NCBI RefSeq assembly: GCF_030052815.1
Contig: NC_079510.1
Location: forward strand, 49,566,725 to 49,630,724
Reading direction: 5' to 3'
Source: Hevea brasiliensis
Taxonomy: Eukaryota; Streptophyta; Magnoliopsida; Malpighiales; Euphorbiaceae
DNA: 64,000 bases
The notes under the pieces are model-generated. The model saw only the letters and a program-made list of their open reading frames with translations, did no database searches and was not told the origin of the DNA. Each line of letters opens with the position of its first letter. The first letter of the stretch is position 1. Below, piece by piece: positions 1 to 11,286 of this stretch. Both the position numbers and the translations under genes were made by a program.

Positions 1-1
1 A

Positions 2-142
2 GAGGAGAATAATAACCTTAAAAGAGAGAATTTGGAACTGCAAATGCAAATAGCCAAATTCAAATCACTAGAAATCAAGTTGTTGGATTGCGTTTCTCAA
101 TATATGGGAAGCCACCAGAACAAAATAAGGAGGCTATGTTAG
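2..142 (+). CDS. 3'-terminal coding exon of an unidentified coiled-coil protein (partial)
   Basis: An open frame enters from the left edge and ends at TAG 140-142, giving 46 residues. It starts [14 protein letters not shown], a Glu/Lys/Leu-rich helix typical of a coiled coil, and ends with [13 protein letters not shown]. The composition looks like a real protein C-terminus. An AT-rich, gene-free stretch resembling a 3' UTR and intergenic DNA follows. I do not recognise the family. The start and the upstream exons lie outside the window, and a chance open frame at the edge cannot be fully excluded. Confidence 0.45.
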   Translation, partial: EENNNLKRENLELQMQIAKFKSLEIKLLDCVSQYMGSHQNKIRRLC

Positions 143-1290
143 GGGGCTTGGAAAAATTCCAGAAAAAACAAAATTTACAATTGAGTACAATCATAGCTTT
201 TATGTCTCCCCCAGCAATTGTGCTTTGTCTAAAGTTCATGGCTTGCAATAGACTAATCACTTGATATAAGTCCCTACAATTATGTAAACAATTGGGAACT
301 TAAAATTTGTGTTTTTCTTTCCCTCATAAAAACAGGAGAAAAAAAAAAAAAATCGAGGTCGAATCCAACCACTGAGCAAATATCTAATTTTATTCTTAGT
401 TTGTGCTATTAATAATTAAAAATAATTATCAATGAGCTTTAATTTTATTATACTTCAGTTGTAACTGTGAGGTTAAGTTTAGGTTGCAATAAAGTCAATT
501 ATATCAAAAAATAGTTCTTCATTAATTTTGTAGCTAAAAATCTAATTTTCTTTTAGTAATTTTGAGTTTAGCTAAGGTTATGCACATGTTTGATAAAATT
601 TAACATTAATAATTATTTTATAAAAAAAAATTACAAATCTTAATTTTGAAATAACTTACATATATGTAAAAAATATTTTTTATGAAAATTATTTTTTAAA
701 AAAATATTTTTTATGAAAAATATTTTTTAAAAAAATATTTTTTATTAAAATATTTTTTTTATTTAATTAAAAAAATAAAAAATAACTCAACTTACAAGCC
801 CGTTTCTCGAAGAGCTTACTATCCCCTTCTGCATAAACATCCTTGCTCCTCGGATCGTCTTATTTTCTTCTCTACCAAAATCTGTAACGTTTGCTTGGGG
901 CTGCTTTCCAAAACCCTAACCCAGTATGAAAATGCAATTAGGATATAGAAAGTATTTAGTTTAACTTATAAGTTTATTAAATTTACTTATAAGTAAAAAA
1001 TTAAAAATAAATTAGTATTTAATTTAACTTATAAATTAAAAAATTATTTAAAATTAAGTCAAAAGTCATAAATAAGATATCTTTTATAATTCATTTATTT
1101 ATTTATTTTAAAATTATATTTTAATCAAATAAAAGACTATATTATACTAATTTTTTTTAAATAATAATTATAACATTTAATTATATATCTTTCTGATCAT
1201 TTTAATCAATTAAGTTAAAAGTAATTAGCGAAGTCAAACACCCTCATGTGAAACTAAACTAATATTGTGGAAGGCCTCAATTTCCTTCGT
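143..1290. other. AT-rich gene-free stretch
   Basis: No coding region is supported here. The first part is probably the 3' UTR of the gene ending at 142. The rest is AT-rich, with homopolymer and A/T-block repeats. Confidence 0.6.
668..775. repeat. AT-rich imperfect tandem repeat
   Basis: Repeated blocks of the form AAAAATATTTTTTATG occur with small length changes. This is a low-complexity repeat with no coding potential. Confidence 0.6.
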
Positions 1291-1348
1291 ATAAATTATT
1301 CTGGGAGGCCTCAAATAATATAAATTATTCTGGGAGGCCTCAAATAAT
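1291..1348. repeat. Two-copy 29-bp direct repeat
   Basis: Two identical head-to-tail 29-bp units (1291-1319 and 1320-1348) each contain TTCTGGGAGGCCTCAAAT. A shorter related piece (GGAAGGCCTCAA) lies just upstream near 1269. Confidence 0.85.
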
Positions 1349-1623
1349 AGCTCGTTTTCTTTGTGGTCAGCTTACCATCTAGCATATCAGAGGAAATTCT
1401 CTATCAGATTGGAGAATGAAGCATCATCTTCAAATATGGTTAGAGGCCTTGGGAAAAAACTGTGGCTCCTATATTCCTGCCAAGATAGAGCACTTCGTAT
1501 GGTGAGCATGTGTGACTTAATTTCCAACTAAGGTGAATATCGGTCATTGTGGTGTGTCTATTGACTCTGTATGTAAGCTGTGTGGGGACCATCATGAAAT
1601 TAGTATCCGTTTGATTGGATGTG
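1349..1623 (+). pseudogene. LINE relic, zf-RVT (reverse-transcriptase zinc-binding) part, left piece
   Basis: Plus-strand frames with stops and shifts spell the hallmarks of the zf-RVT domain found at the C-terminus of plant L1-type LINE polyproteins. These are SAYHLA, a segment like IPAKIEHFVW, then PTKVNIGHCGVSIDSVCKLCG and a HE-containing piece near 1590. The relic is interrupted at 1623 by the LTR element 1624-7789 and continues after 7794. Several in-frame stops show it is dead. Assignment to the domain is from motif recognition only. Confidence 0.6.
1619..1623. repeat. Target-site duplication ATGTG (left copy; right copy 7790-7794)
   Basis: ATGTG directly precedes TGTAACACCC at 1624. 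It is repeated exactly at 7790-7794, directly after CGTTACA, which ends at 7789. Confidence 0.7.
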
Positions 1624-4056
1624 TGTAACACCCTCCTCCCTATAGCAATTTCGTATATTCTACTGTTCTGGTGATCAATATACAGAAAAATATTTAAACT
1701 AAAGTGAAGAACCATAATTAACTCAAATATTAATAAAAAAAATTTAGAAAAAATTTTAGAAATAAAATACAACAAAGTTAAATGAGCTGGTGTCTTAGCG
1801 ATGGGCAACCCAGTGGGAAGTTACAGTCCTCGCAACTAAGAGTCCTAGACTAGGGAGAAAATTCATAAAATAATTTTTAGGACTTCAAAGAAGAGTCATT
1901 GAGGTTTCTAAGGCATTAGAATGCCAAGAAAATGCTTAGAAAAATTTTTTAATCGGTACAGATAATTTTAGTCTGTTAAGCCAAACGGAGGGCATTTTGG
2001 TCATTTCTCCTTCAGAGGTGATTTTTGGCCGACTTGTCCAGTTAAGTAAATAATTATTATGACATAAAATATGAATAAATATTGCTAAAAATAAAATTGA
2101 AAATGAGTAGAGAAGAAAAGGAAAGAAAATGAGATTAAATGACAATTTTGACATCACATGATGTCATCAACCCTTTCTCCACCAATCACAATTAAAGGCC
2201 ACTAATTTAAGTAATAAAAGAAGATAAAGGAAAAAAAAAAAAGTCATCAACTTCTCCAAACCAACCCAGCCGTCTCCCTCTCCTTCATACCCAAACCTCC
2301 ATTAAAGCTTACCAAAGCTTCAAACCTCACCAAATCTCACCTTGAAACCACTACTTAGCTTCACAAAAATTTAATCTTGCAACTTGAACATCCTCTAGGC
2401 AGCCAAAAGAGGAAGGAAAAAATAAGTTTGGTTAGCTTGAAATTCAGCTCCAACAAGGTTAGTGTCCAACTCTTACTCCTTTTGGTTTAGTTCATGTTTA
2501 ATGGCATGAATTGTGTAGGAATTACAAGAAAATAAAATAAACATATGTGTGTGTACACCCTACAAATTTCGGTAGCTAGGGTTAGTTAGGGTTTGATGAT
2601 TTTGCTTGATAGCAAAGTGGTTATAAGCAGCCCTAGGTATTAGATGAGTGATGAAACATGGTTGTGTAAGTGAAATGCAAGGATTATACATGAATGAACT
2701 TGAAAAAAATGTGGACACTTTACAACATTAGGGTTTGCTCATGTAATGGTATGTTAACTTTGTAATGGTCAATTAGTGACCATTTGAATGTGTGTGGGAA
2801 GGAATTGAAGTGAGTAAGGATGTTGGAGTTGAAATTTGGTGTGCTGCCCTTGGTGACCTGCAGGACTGAGTATGAGTCCAGTAGGTTTGGGTAGCTATAA
2901 ATGGAGTTGTAGAGGTTCAATTGGTGCAAGGCTAATTGGACATGAAACTAAACACATAATGGCACAACTTTGGTGAAGAAACCCTGCCCAGAAAACCAAA
3001 CAAGTTGACCTAAAAATTGCCCTAATCCGAGTGATTTGTATTCTACCTGGGCAAAATGACCAAATAAACAGTATTTATTCATTTGGTCATAACTCAGTGT
3101 AGAAAGGTCCAATTGACCTGAAATTTTACTAGCGAAAAGTTGAGATATAGACCTACAACTTTCATGAAGAAACCAAACCTAAATTTTGATCATAACATGT
3201 TCAAAAATTGACCTACAGTCAATGCACAAAACACTGTAGATTTGGTTCTGTCCAGAAAATCTGGAAAGTTTGCAATCCGGCCAGTTATAGTGTTTAAGTC
3301 ATAAATTGAGCTACAAAACTCCAAATGGGGTGATTCAAAAAAAGAAATGTAACTAGACACAATAAGGAACAACTTTTATGGAGACAACTTTACCAAATTC
3401 CTACTGTACAAATGACCAATGAAATAGTAAATATAATGCTTGAAATCTGAAAGTTTTGAATAACTAACACCAAGCTTAGAAATGGTATTGACATCCAATA
3501 CCAACAACTGTAGAATGCAAAATGTAGTATATTGGGAGTATTAGAACCAATGTACCTATTGTCTATGCAAAAGTCAACATTTTAGTTGACTAATAAAATG
3601 AATAGTAACACTTAAACTTAAATTTCAAGAATTGAAAAATTTAAAAGTGTAACCTAGCAAAGTTGGTTTGGATAGGTTGACATGCCAATAGGGTTCAGTT
3701 AATAGCACTGCACATGGCATTATGCCACTATGTGATTTCATGGTTTTTAGCCATTCTGATATTGTGTTGATATTTGGCCTTGTGCCTAATGTTATTACAG
3801 CTTATTAGCTGTTCTGTTGCACACTGGGAGATACATATGTGACCGATGGTGTGACGGCCCAAGATACTTGATAACCAGTGCCAGTTTATCCATTTATCCA
3901 GTCCAGTTTATCCATTTATCCAGTCCAGTCATCCAGTATAGGTTACTCGGGCAACCAAAAATGAAAATTAATAATTTTAATGAAATAATGAATGTAACAA
4001 GTACAAAATAAATAAGACTACATATAATTATCAAAAATCTGTTTGCATAAGACATC

Positions 4057-4061
4057 AATAC
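4057..4061. repeat. Target-site duplication AATAC (left copy; right copy 6708-6712)
   Basis: AATAC flanks both ends of the solo LTR exactly. Confidence 0.9.
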
Positions 4062-6707
4062 TGTAACACCCCAAAATTTTAAATTTTATTATCTTATGAG
4101 TATTATTGATATTTTAATTTTATTTAAATTTTAAGAAATTATTTGAGATTTTTCGGATTTTAAAAATCGGGTTCGATTTTCCGAAAATATAAACTTTGAT
4201 GATTTTTAAAAATTTATTTAAAGACCACGTGGCAAAACTAAAAATATATTTGGAGTCTACAAATTTTTTTGAGTTTTCTATAATTTTTTCAGATTTTTTG
4301 GACCTCGTTTTCTGTCCCAAGGCAGAGTAAAAATTTAAAATTTTGTATCCTGAATCGAATCGGCTGAATCGAACCAGATCGGATCGGACCGGTCGAATCG
4401 GACCGGCCTTTTCTTTTTCTTCCTTCTTCTCCCCACGCACGTCCCGACCCTCCTCTCTTCCTCTCTCGTTTTCTCTCTCCTCCCTCCTCCCCTTGCCGCG
4501 CCGCCGCCTCCTCTGCCACCCCAGCTCCCCGGCTCCTGTCCCCAGCCGTCCCAGCCCACCGGCCGCTGCCTGGAACCCCAGAAAACGGCGTCCGAAGCGA
4601 ACCGACGCGAAAGCGTGCCGCTTCGTCTTCCCTGCCGAAATTCGGCCGATCCGGTCACCAATTGGACTGGGTCTTGTGTCTAAATCCATCTACTCGTCGA
4701 GAGCTTTCCATAGACACTAAGAACACCGAAATCCATCGAGCGGTTTGTCCAATTTTTGTCCGGGAAGTTTTAGCCTATTTTGACTTTTGGGCTAGATTTC
4801 TCACAAACCGTGAACCCCATGAGAAAACCGAGAGTACCAAAGCGCTCCACTCATCGAGAGCTTCGCGGCAACATAAATTTCAAATTTTTCTGACACCGTT
4901 TTTCGGTGGGTCCCACGGAACTTCGGAGTGTTTTTCCGAGCATTTAATGAGCTTAGAAAATTCTGAAAAATTTATGTACTAACCCCCGTGTTATGGGCTT
5001 CGTGTAGGTATCTTCAATTCGCGGAAATTCGACGATTGGATCGTGAATTTCCGGCGCATGAGCAAACTAGGAAAAAAAGTCTCCGAATTGAATCGAGGTT
5101 TTGGCTACCCCATCATTGTCAGACTTTTCGAGCGCGTCCCCAAAGTCGGAATCGGCAAAGGTAAACCCGAACCTTGCTTTTTCATAATTTTCTAGTGCTT
5201 AAATAGGATTAAAAATCTATAAAATATTCGTGGTACTTAGAAAATTATGATTCTTTTTGCAATAGCCTAGTATATTGCTAAGGACCACGAGGTAAAGTTT
5301 TAGAATTTTTAGAGCTTATTTGGGCAGTTTTTGCAAAAATAATCAATAATAAGGACTAAATTAAAATTTTACATATTGTAATGGATGACTGATTTGATGG
5401 GCCCAGGAGGGGCTGTGTGATGTGATTGAGTTGTGGATATATGGATTGTGAATAAAGAAGTGCGTTTTGAGCCCTTTTGCAGGTTGGGTAGGTCCTAGGT
5501 ATAGGGGAGACTCTGCCGGATTTTCGGCACGACTTAGGACGTATTTGGTCTTTTCTTGATTTGTATTGAGTCAATTGTATTAAATAATTGTAATGTAATT
5601 ATCAGGTGAGCTGGGACAGCCTTCTTCTTTCGTCCAGCCGCTACAGTGACCGTTGTCAAGTCTGTGAGTAAAATATTAATTTTAATTGTAATTTCACTAT
5701 TATTATATGTTCAAGCATGCCCATGCATCACTTATAGGTATATATCTATGTAGTTAAACTCTAGGCACGTTTTATGTTGCATTCACAACTGTTAAAGTGC
5801 CATGGATGTTGTTGTGGTAATTTGGAGCAGTGTGCGTGCGTTGGCGTACATGTGATGTGGTGTGGACTATGGATAGGACGGGTAGACACGGCTTGAGATC
5901 TTTACTGGGACCCGGTCCTTCGGGGTAGACACGGCTTGAGTTCTTCGCTGGGACCCCGATTTGGTTATTAAGTGGAAGTCCGAGCTGAGTTCTTTGCTGG
6001 CACAGGTTGGATTTAAGAGAGCTGTATAGGGGACCAGTTCCCATATATTATGACTGATATTACTAGGTGCGTGAGTGCTCCAAATTACCTTTTTGCTGTT
6101 ATGATGTGAAATTTATTGCTGATATTGCATTTCACTCTACAGGATGCATTAGTTTTAGATAGTTATAGAGATTATAGTTAAAATTAATATTTTACTCTCT
6201 GAGTCGAATGCTCACTCCTGTTCAATATTTTTCCAGGCCACAGGAGGATATTTTTGAGGTTAACTTGCTTTTCTCCCTCGCAGGTCATCTATTTATGTTT
6301 GTGTAATTCTATAAACTTCTAGAATTTCCACATGTGTTAGAAATATTTATTTGAGTGGGTCTGTAATATTATTATCATGTTGGACCTGTAGACGCATAAC
6401 TTTATTCATGTTTGATGGGCTGGATGAGGGAGCTGAGCTCCCATTTATTTTATGATGATATGAGTATGTGGAGGGTGAGCTGAGCTCCCCAGTTGATTAT
6501 TTATTGTGTTTACAGGTCGGGTGAGTCAAAAACTCCTCGTTGAAAGGTCCATTTTATGGCTAGACTCTATCCGGTTGATTTCTTGAAATTGGGCCCAAAT
6601 GGGCCTTAGAGTTGGGTTAAGGAATAGTTAGGCTTACTACGGGCCTCGGGGGCTTTAGGCTGGCCCAGGTCCTAGTGCCGGTCCGGCCCATGGGTTGGGT
6701 CGTGACA
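4062..6707 (+). mobile_element. Solo LTR of the Tekay-type gypsy family (plus orientation)
   Basis: A 2,646-bp segment starts TGTAACACCC and ends GGGTCGTGACA, bounded by the perfect duplication AATAC. It is the reverse-complement counterpart of the LTRs at 11987-13929 and 18960-21572: the GC-rich pyrimidine-rich block near 4400-4560, the TAGACACGGCTTGAG subrepeat near 5883-5990 and the AGCTGAGCTCCC motif near 6430-6490 all recur there. No internal region is present. This is the usual product of unequal recombination between the two LTRs of a full element. It is nested in the LTR of the element 1624-7789. Confidence 0.9.
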
Positions 6708-7428
6708 AATACATTCACTGCATATTTATTTTCTGTTATTTTTTTTTATTCTATTATTGGCACTACTAAGCATTATTGCTTAGCGCGTTGCATTTTTGCC
6801 ACGCATAGGTTCTGAGAGACCGACAGAGAGCCCAGTAGACCACAGACTGGGTGAGACCATCCGCAGCTTTGCATAGTATCCGTGTCACTTCACCGTCTTC
6901 AATGCATTGGCAGGACACTAGGTTTCATTTTGGTATTTTGTAATTAACTTTTATTTTCTCATGTGTAATTGAGACTTATGTAATGTATTTTAGTATTAAT
7001 GTAAATAGTAAAAATTGTGTTTATGAATAAAAAATTGAGTATTTATTTATGACTTGTATATAAATATCATGAGAAATGAATGAATGAGAAATGAAAATAT
7101 TGTTGAAAAATATTGAGACTTTATTGATGAAATGGAGTTTAGGAATGATTGAAAACATATTGGAAGTGTTTTTCATAGGTTCCGAAGAAATTGTTTTCTC
7201 CATTTTTAGCCGGTACTCTGCCGGATTTTCTATAAAAATTGCGGAACCTCAAATAAATTTATAATTATAATAAATGACTTAAATGAATGATATTTCACAA
7301 ATTGTACTTCATAACTATGAAAAAAATAAAAAAGAAAAATAAAAATGATTGAAATAAAATAGGGTATTCCGGTATACGGTGTGGCATATCTTACTCGGCT
7401 ATACTGTAGACGGGTAAGGGGTGTCACA

Positions 7429-7789
7429 TTTAGTGGTATTAGAGCTGCTCGCATCTCCTCTTGGGCGATGGTGGGGCAAACCTTAGCGAGGACGCTGAGT
7501 CCCATAAGGGGGGGAGAAAGGTCCCTTAGGCAAATCCCACATCGGCAAAGCACGGAGTTGGTCTTGGGTTCAAAAAGTAATGATATATAAAATGGGGGAA
7601 CTAATCACTAAAGGTGCCTTTTGGTGGCCTAGAAAGTTGGAAGAACTACAGGGTTAAGCGTGATCGCTTAATAGAAATCCTAGGATGGGTGACCTCCTGG
7701 GAAGTTCTCCATTCCACCTATGGAACAAAACCGTGAGGCTTATGGCCAAAGCGGACAATTTCTCTAGTGGTTGGAGCCCGACCGTTACA
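7429..7789 (+). mobile_element. Cassandra-like TRIM remnant: primer-binding site, short internal part, 3' LTR
   Basis: After an LTR end at 7428 come TGGTATTAGAGC (7434-7445; the initiator-Met tRNA primer site with one change), GCGAGGACGCTGAGTCCC and a G-rich purine run. The LTR-like part contains ATCCCACATCGG (about 7531), a 5S-rRNA-like block, AAAACCGTGAGGCTTATGG, GGCCAAAGCGGACAAT and the terminal CGTTACA. These motifs and the order PBS, purine run, LTR match Cassandra-type terminal-repeat retrotransposons in miniature as I know them. The start of the 3' LTR (about 7520) is not clear. It encodes no protein. Confidence 0.65.
7653..7710 (+). other. 5S-rRNA-derived segment (internal promoter region) within TRIM LTR
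   Basis: GTTAAGCGTG (7653 on) and CTAGGATGGGTGACCTCC followed by TGGGAAGT match the 3' half of plant 5S rRNA, covering the A-box-like and C-box internal promoter elements. The middle differs (ATCGCTTAATAGAAAT in place of the usual GC-rich stretch) and the 5' half of 5S is missing. It is therefore not a 5S gene but the 5S-like block carried in Cassandra LTRs. Confidence 0.75.
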
Positions 7790-7794
7790 ATGTG

Positions 7795-8400
7795 TCTGTG
7801 CATACTGATGCGGATATGAGTTGGTGGTTGGAGTTCTTCAATATTTTGATGTCTTGGGCTGGTCCGTCTAGCGTGCACGAAATCTGTTCTACTTCCAGAA
7901 CAGAGAATTCGGTCCCATTTTATTTTCAAGACTGACCTCAAGATCTCCTTTGCGAGTTGTTTATTGAAGACTTTCAGTATTTGTAGTGTTGTATTTGCTA
8001 CTTGCCTTAGTTTGGCAGGTTTTACTAATTTACTGGTGGTCTAGAGTTATCACAAAATTCCAGATCCTATTGCTTGCTTCAGTTAAAAAGGCTATCAAAT
8101 CTTCCTCTGAGGTGTTTCTGTGCATGGGAGATGAGCAGAATATGCCCCAAAAATGCAAATAATACGGCCCCTTCAGATCAGAGGTGGAATTTCAAACGAT
8201 AAATGGTTATTCAGGAGATCCTCGGTTAATTAAAAAGGTAAGCTTTAGCATTGAGGCAATGTTATTTTTGACAGTGAAGCAATAGTACTGGTGTCCTCTA
8301 TTAAAGTTGCAAGTCCTACAAGTGGGAAATTGAATCGATTGTAAGTAGATTAAGATTTAAGTGCATGGTTCAGTCAAATGTTAGATATAATATTCACAGA
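7795..8400 (+). pseudogene. LINE relic, right piece (post-zf-RVT and RNase-H-like region)
   Basis: Beyond the target duplication the LINE relic resumes. A frame with SWWLEFFNILMSW lies near 7815-7855. Degenerate frames near 8160-8390 resemble the RNase H part of plant L1 LINEs (segments such as SDQRWNFK, then WEIESIVSRLRF). Many stops are present. Assignment is by resemblance only. Confidence 0.4.
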
Positions 8401-8576
8401 AAAAGCACATTTGTGAATGATGAACACCAAAAACCATATCAAATCAAGGCATCAGATTATCAACGGGGAAGCATATCACGCAAATTTGAATCTCTTGTAT
8501 CACATCCATAGGCGCTACTGACATGAAGTAGAAGTCTAGGTTTGTCTGGTATCATTTGGCAGAAACTATGTCAACC

Positions 8577-9779
8577 CTACTCAGATAGGGTAGATTTCAA
8601 CTCTCCATTGTTTCAGAGCTCCACTACAATATCACAACCACCTACAAGCTCACCTTTGTAATAAAGTTGGGGAAATGTTGGCCAGTTTGAGAACACCTTT
8701 AGTCCCTGCCTCACTTCTTCATCAGATAAAATATCAAAGGACCCAAAACTTACACCCTCCTCCCTCAAGGCATTTACAACTTTGGAACTAAAACCGCATC
8801 TGGGAGCGTCTGGGTTACCTTACATGAAAAGCATCACTGGTGAAGAAGCAATCAAACTCATCAGACGATCTTCAAGAGTCTCTTTTGGAACAATCCCTTT
8901 CTCAATAAAAAGGCTTTTGAGCTCTCCACTTTTATGCATCTCCAGTACAATGTTTGATCCACCAATCAATTCACCTTTAATATATAGTTGAGGGTAACTC
9001 AACCAATTTGAACAAATTTTAAGACCTTGTCAAACTTCATCATTAGAAAGAATGTCGAAGCTTTCAAAATTGACCTTTTCTTCTCGAAGGATTTCAACCA
9101 CCTTTCCACTGAAACCACACTTGGGTTCATCCGGTTTTCCCTTAATGAACAACATAACTGGGCTTGAAAAAATCAGGCTTTTAAGACGGGATGTCAAGGT
9201 TGCACTTAATCCAGTAGATTCTGAGATGCCACCCTTTCCACTTCCACTGTTACTCTGTTTCAGCTCCTCAGAACCTTTAGTATCAATTCCATGATCTCTA
9301 AAAACTTCTTTTAGTTCACCACTTTCATGCATTGCAATTGCTATGTCACATCCACCAAAGAGCTCCCCTTTGCAATAGAGCTGAGGAAAAGTTGGCCAGT
9401 TAGAAAACTTCTTTAACCTTTCACAGACCTCATTATCAGATAGGATGTCAAAACTTCCAAACTCCACATTCTCATCCTTCAAAATATCTACAACTTTCTG
9501 GCTAAACCCACATCTGGGTGCTTCAGGACTCCCTTTCATAAACAGCATCACTGAATGGGAGTTAATCAAATGTTGCAATTGCTTTACTAATGCATCACTG
9601 AGGCCAGGTTGAACTTGGTTTGCCACCTGGGAAGAGCCATTTTCTTTTGCCAACTCTTTCACTGTTTCAAGAATACTGGGCCCAACTGCCATTCCAAGGC
9701 TGGCAGGGGCTGCAATAGCAATTTTGTTGGCCAAAATGGAGGGATCTGCACCTTCCAATATGTCAACTTTCTTGCCATC
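8577..9779 (-). pseudogene. GRXS17: GRXS17 pseudogene exon 3 (three CGFS glutaredoxin domains)
   Basis: It contains the Trx-to-Grx linker (AAPASLGMAVGP) and then three tandem Grx domains, each with a LFM(K) strand, a CGFS active site (RCGFSQ, KCGFSG, RCGFSS), a SFDILSD strand and a FPQLY-KGEL-GG glutathione-binding segment. Two stops replace codons that are probably Arg (CGA to TGA), before QGLK in Grx2 and before NNGELKS in Grx3. A third, TAA, replaces the Lys of the LFMKG motif at the start of Grx3. Spacing is otherwise intact, so decay is by point mutation and looks recent relative to the age of the gene. Confidence 0.9.
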
Positions 9780-10487
9780 CTAATGAAGACCATTTTAATA
9801 ATACTTAATAATTGTGAGCAGAGAATTTTAAGGTAAAAGGAAAGAGAAACATAGTAAATCAAACTCGAAATTTTAACTTGTCTTCTACTTGTGAAGAATA
9901 GAGCTCACTATTTGGCATGCATGAAAACTGTAAAATTAAAAACAATATATATGAAATTCATCAACAGTTCTAACTTCAATCATACACAACAAAGTCACAG
10001 GTAGTTTGGAGTATATTCTACATGGAAAATATGCACAACTCAGATGACACAGGTAGAACAATGAGCCTATCCAATCAACCATGACAAACTCTAATGCTGT
10101 CAAAGCATCTCTTAAAATGGATTAGAAAGCTGAAAGTGGAGTATAGATATTAGACGAAGGATTAAGGAAATAGAGACAGCCTCCAAAATTTAATGTCTGT
10201 TAGATCAATATATAGCTTTTTTTTTTTTAACCTCACAAGGCTATCAGGACTGGATTTCCAACTTTAAGTCTTCTTAGACACAAATTATGCTAGTGCATGT
10301 CGTGAAAACTTTGTCCTACAAACCCTTCCTTTGCACTTAGAAACTTGCATAAATTGAGGGAAGAAAAACCTTGTCGCTATCACTATGCTGTTTAGCATTT
10401 AGCATCTCCACATACTCTAAAGAGCACAAATCCCATTAACTGGTAACAGTGTATAAAACTCTCAATGAAAATACCACAGGTTCTTAG

Positions 10488-10597
10488 TTTTCTTACTTTC
10501 TGAAATCATCCATGCTGCATTTTCTTGTTTCAATCCAACGTCTTTTCTTACTTTCTGAAATCATCTATGCTGTATTTTCTTGTTTCAATCCAATGTA
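10488..10597. repeat. Two-copy 55-bp tandem duplication in GRXS17 intron 2
   Basis: Units 10488-10542 and 10543-10597 both contain CTTACTTTCTGAAATCATC and TTTTCTTGTTTCAATCCAA, with a few substitutions. They lie in the native part of the intron, just left of the LARD element. Confidence 0.85.
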
Positions 10598-11286
10598 CAG
10601 ACTAAATTCACCAAAAAAAAAAGAAAAAAGATGAAACAACAACAACTATAGACACCATATTTTGGCCGACTTTCGAAGGCAAGGGTTTTTTAAAATGGAA
10701 ACTTTATTATCTATTCTCGACCGATGTCACGATCACAGGTAACTTTTCCAAACTTGCTGATCGCTCATCCCTGGAACAAATCAATCTCACGCTCAACTTA
10801 GATTGTTTTCCGATCTCTTGGTCTTTATCAGATGAGTTCGAGTCAATATCAGGTCTCCGGACCATCCAATCTTGCCTACTGATGTTCTCCAATCTCTCTG
10901 TGTACAAATATCGTAGAACTTCATTTGACTAATGTTGTGATCGTGCTTCTCGCTTAAAGGCCCCAGATATTCCTCAAAATGAAGTTAAGGTTTTTATCCG
11001 GTCTAATAATAGTTCTGACCTTAAAAGTTCAAGCCAGTGTCAAATCTTTGCAATTCTAATATTCTAAGGTTCCATCCGGTATTTGGTCATGACTCAGTCC
11101 GATCTCATGTTTGCATGTAATGTTTTTCCGATCTCTTATCTTTTGATTAACAATCGCTCTTAGGTTTAATGTTCAACTACATTCAATCAATTAAGTATTC
11201 AGACAATTTTGTTTGGATGATTTCCGATCTCATCAAGAAATTGAATATAAAAGACTTCAATTCATTTCAAAATAAAAATATACAAG

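Larger units (their letters stand above)
1624..7789 (+). mobile_element. Composite LTR retroelement with unlike ends (Tekay-like 5' LTR, Cassandra-like 3' end)
   Basis: The insertion is bounded by a perfect 5-bp duplication ATGTG and has the terminal signatures TGT...ACA. The left end starts TGTAACACCC like chromovirus LTRs. An LTR-type end GGGGTGTCACA lies at 7428, followed after a few bases by a primer-binding site TGGTATTAGAGC (7434-7445). This implies a 5' LTR of about 3.1 kb once the nested solo LTR (4062-6707) is removed. The right end is different. It has a G-rich polypurine run near 7507-7520, then a short LTR-like part with a 5S-rRNA-like segment, as in Cassandra TRIM elements. There are no gag-pol genes. 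It sits inside a LINE relic. A chimeric origin is inferred. Confidence 0.55.

Noticed and set aside
4343..4720. 125-codon open frame, Ser/Pro/Arg-rich
   Set aside because: It is a reading of the GC-rich pyrimidine tract inside the solo LTR. The equivalent region of the other LTR copies does not keep the same frame.
7021..7203. 60-codon minus-strand frame
   Set aside because: AT-rich LTR sequence with no motif and no conservation signal visible.
7653..7710. Possible genuine 5S rRNA gene
   Set aside because: Only the 3' half is 5S-like, the middle is diverged, and Cassandra-type motifs surround it.
9052..9294. Plus-strand 80-codon ORF
   Set aside because: It is a shadow of the GRXS17 exon on the opposite strand.
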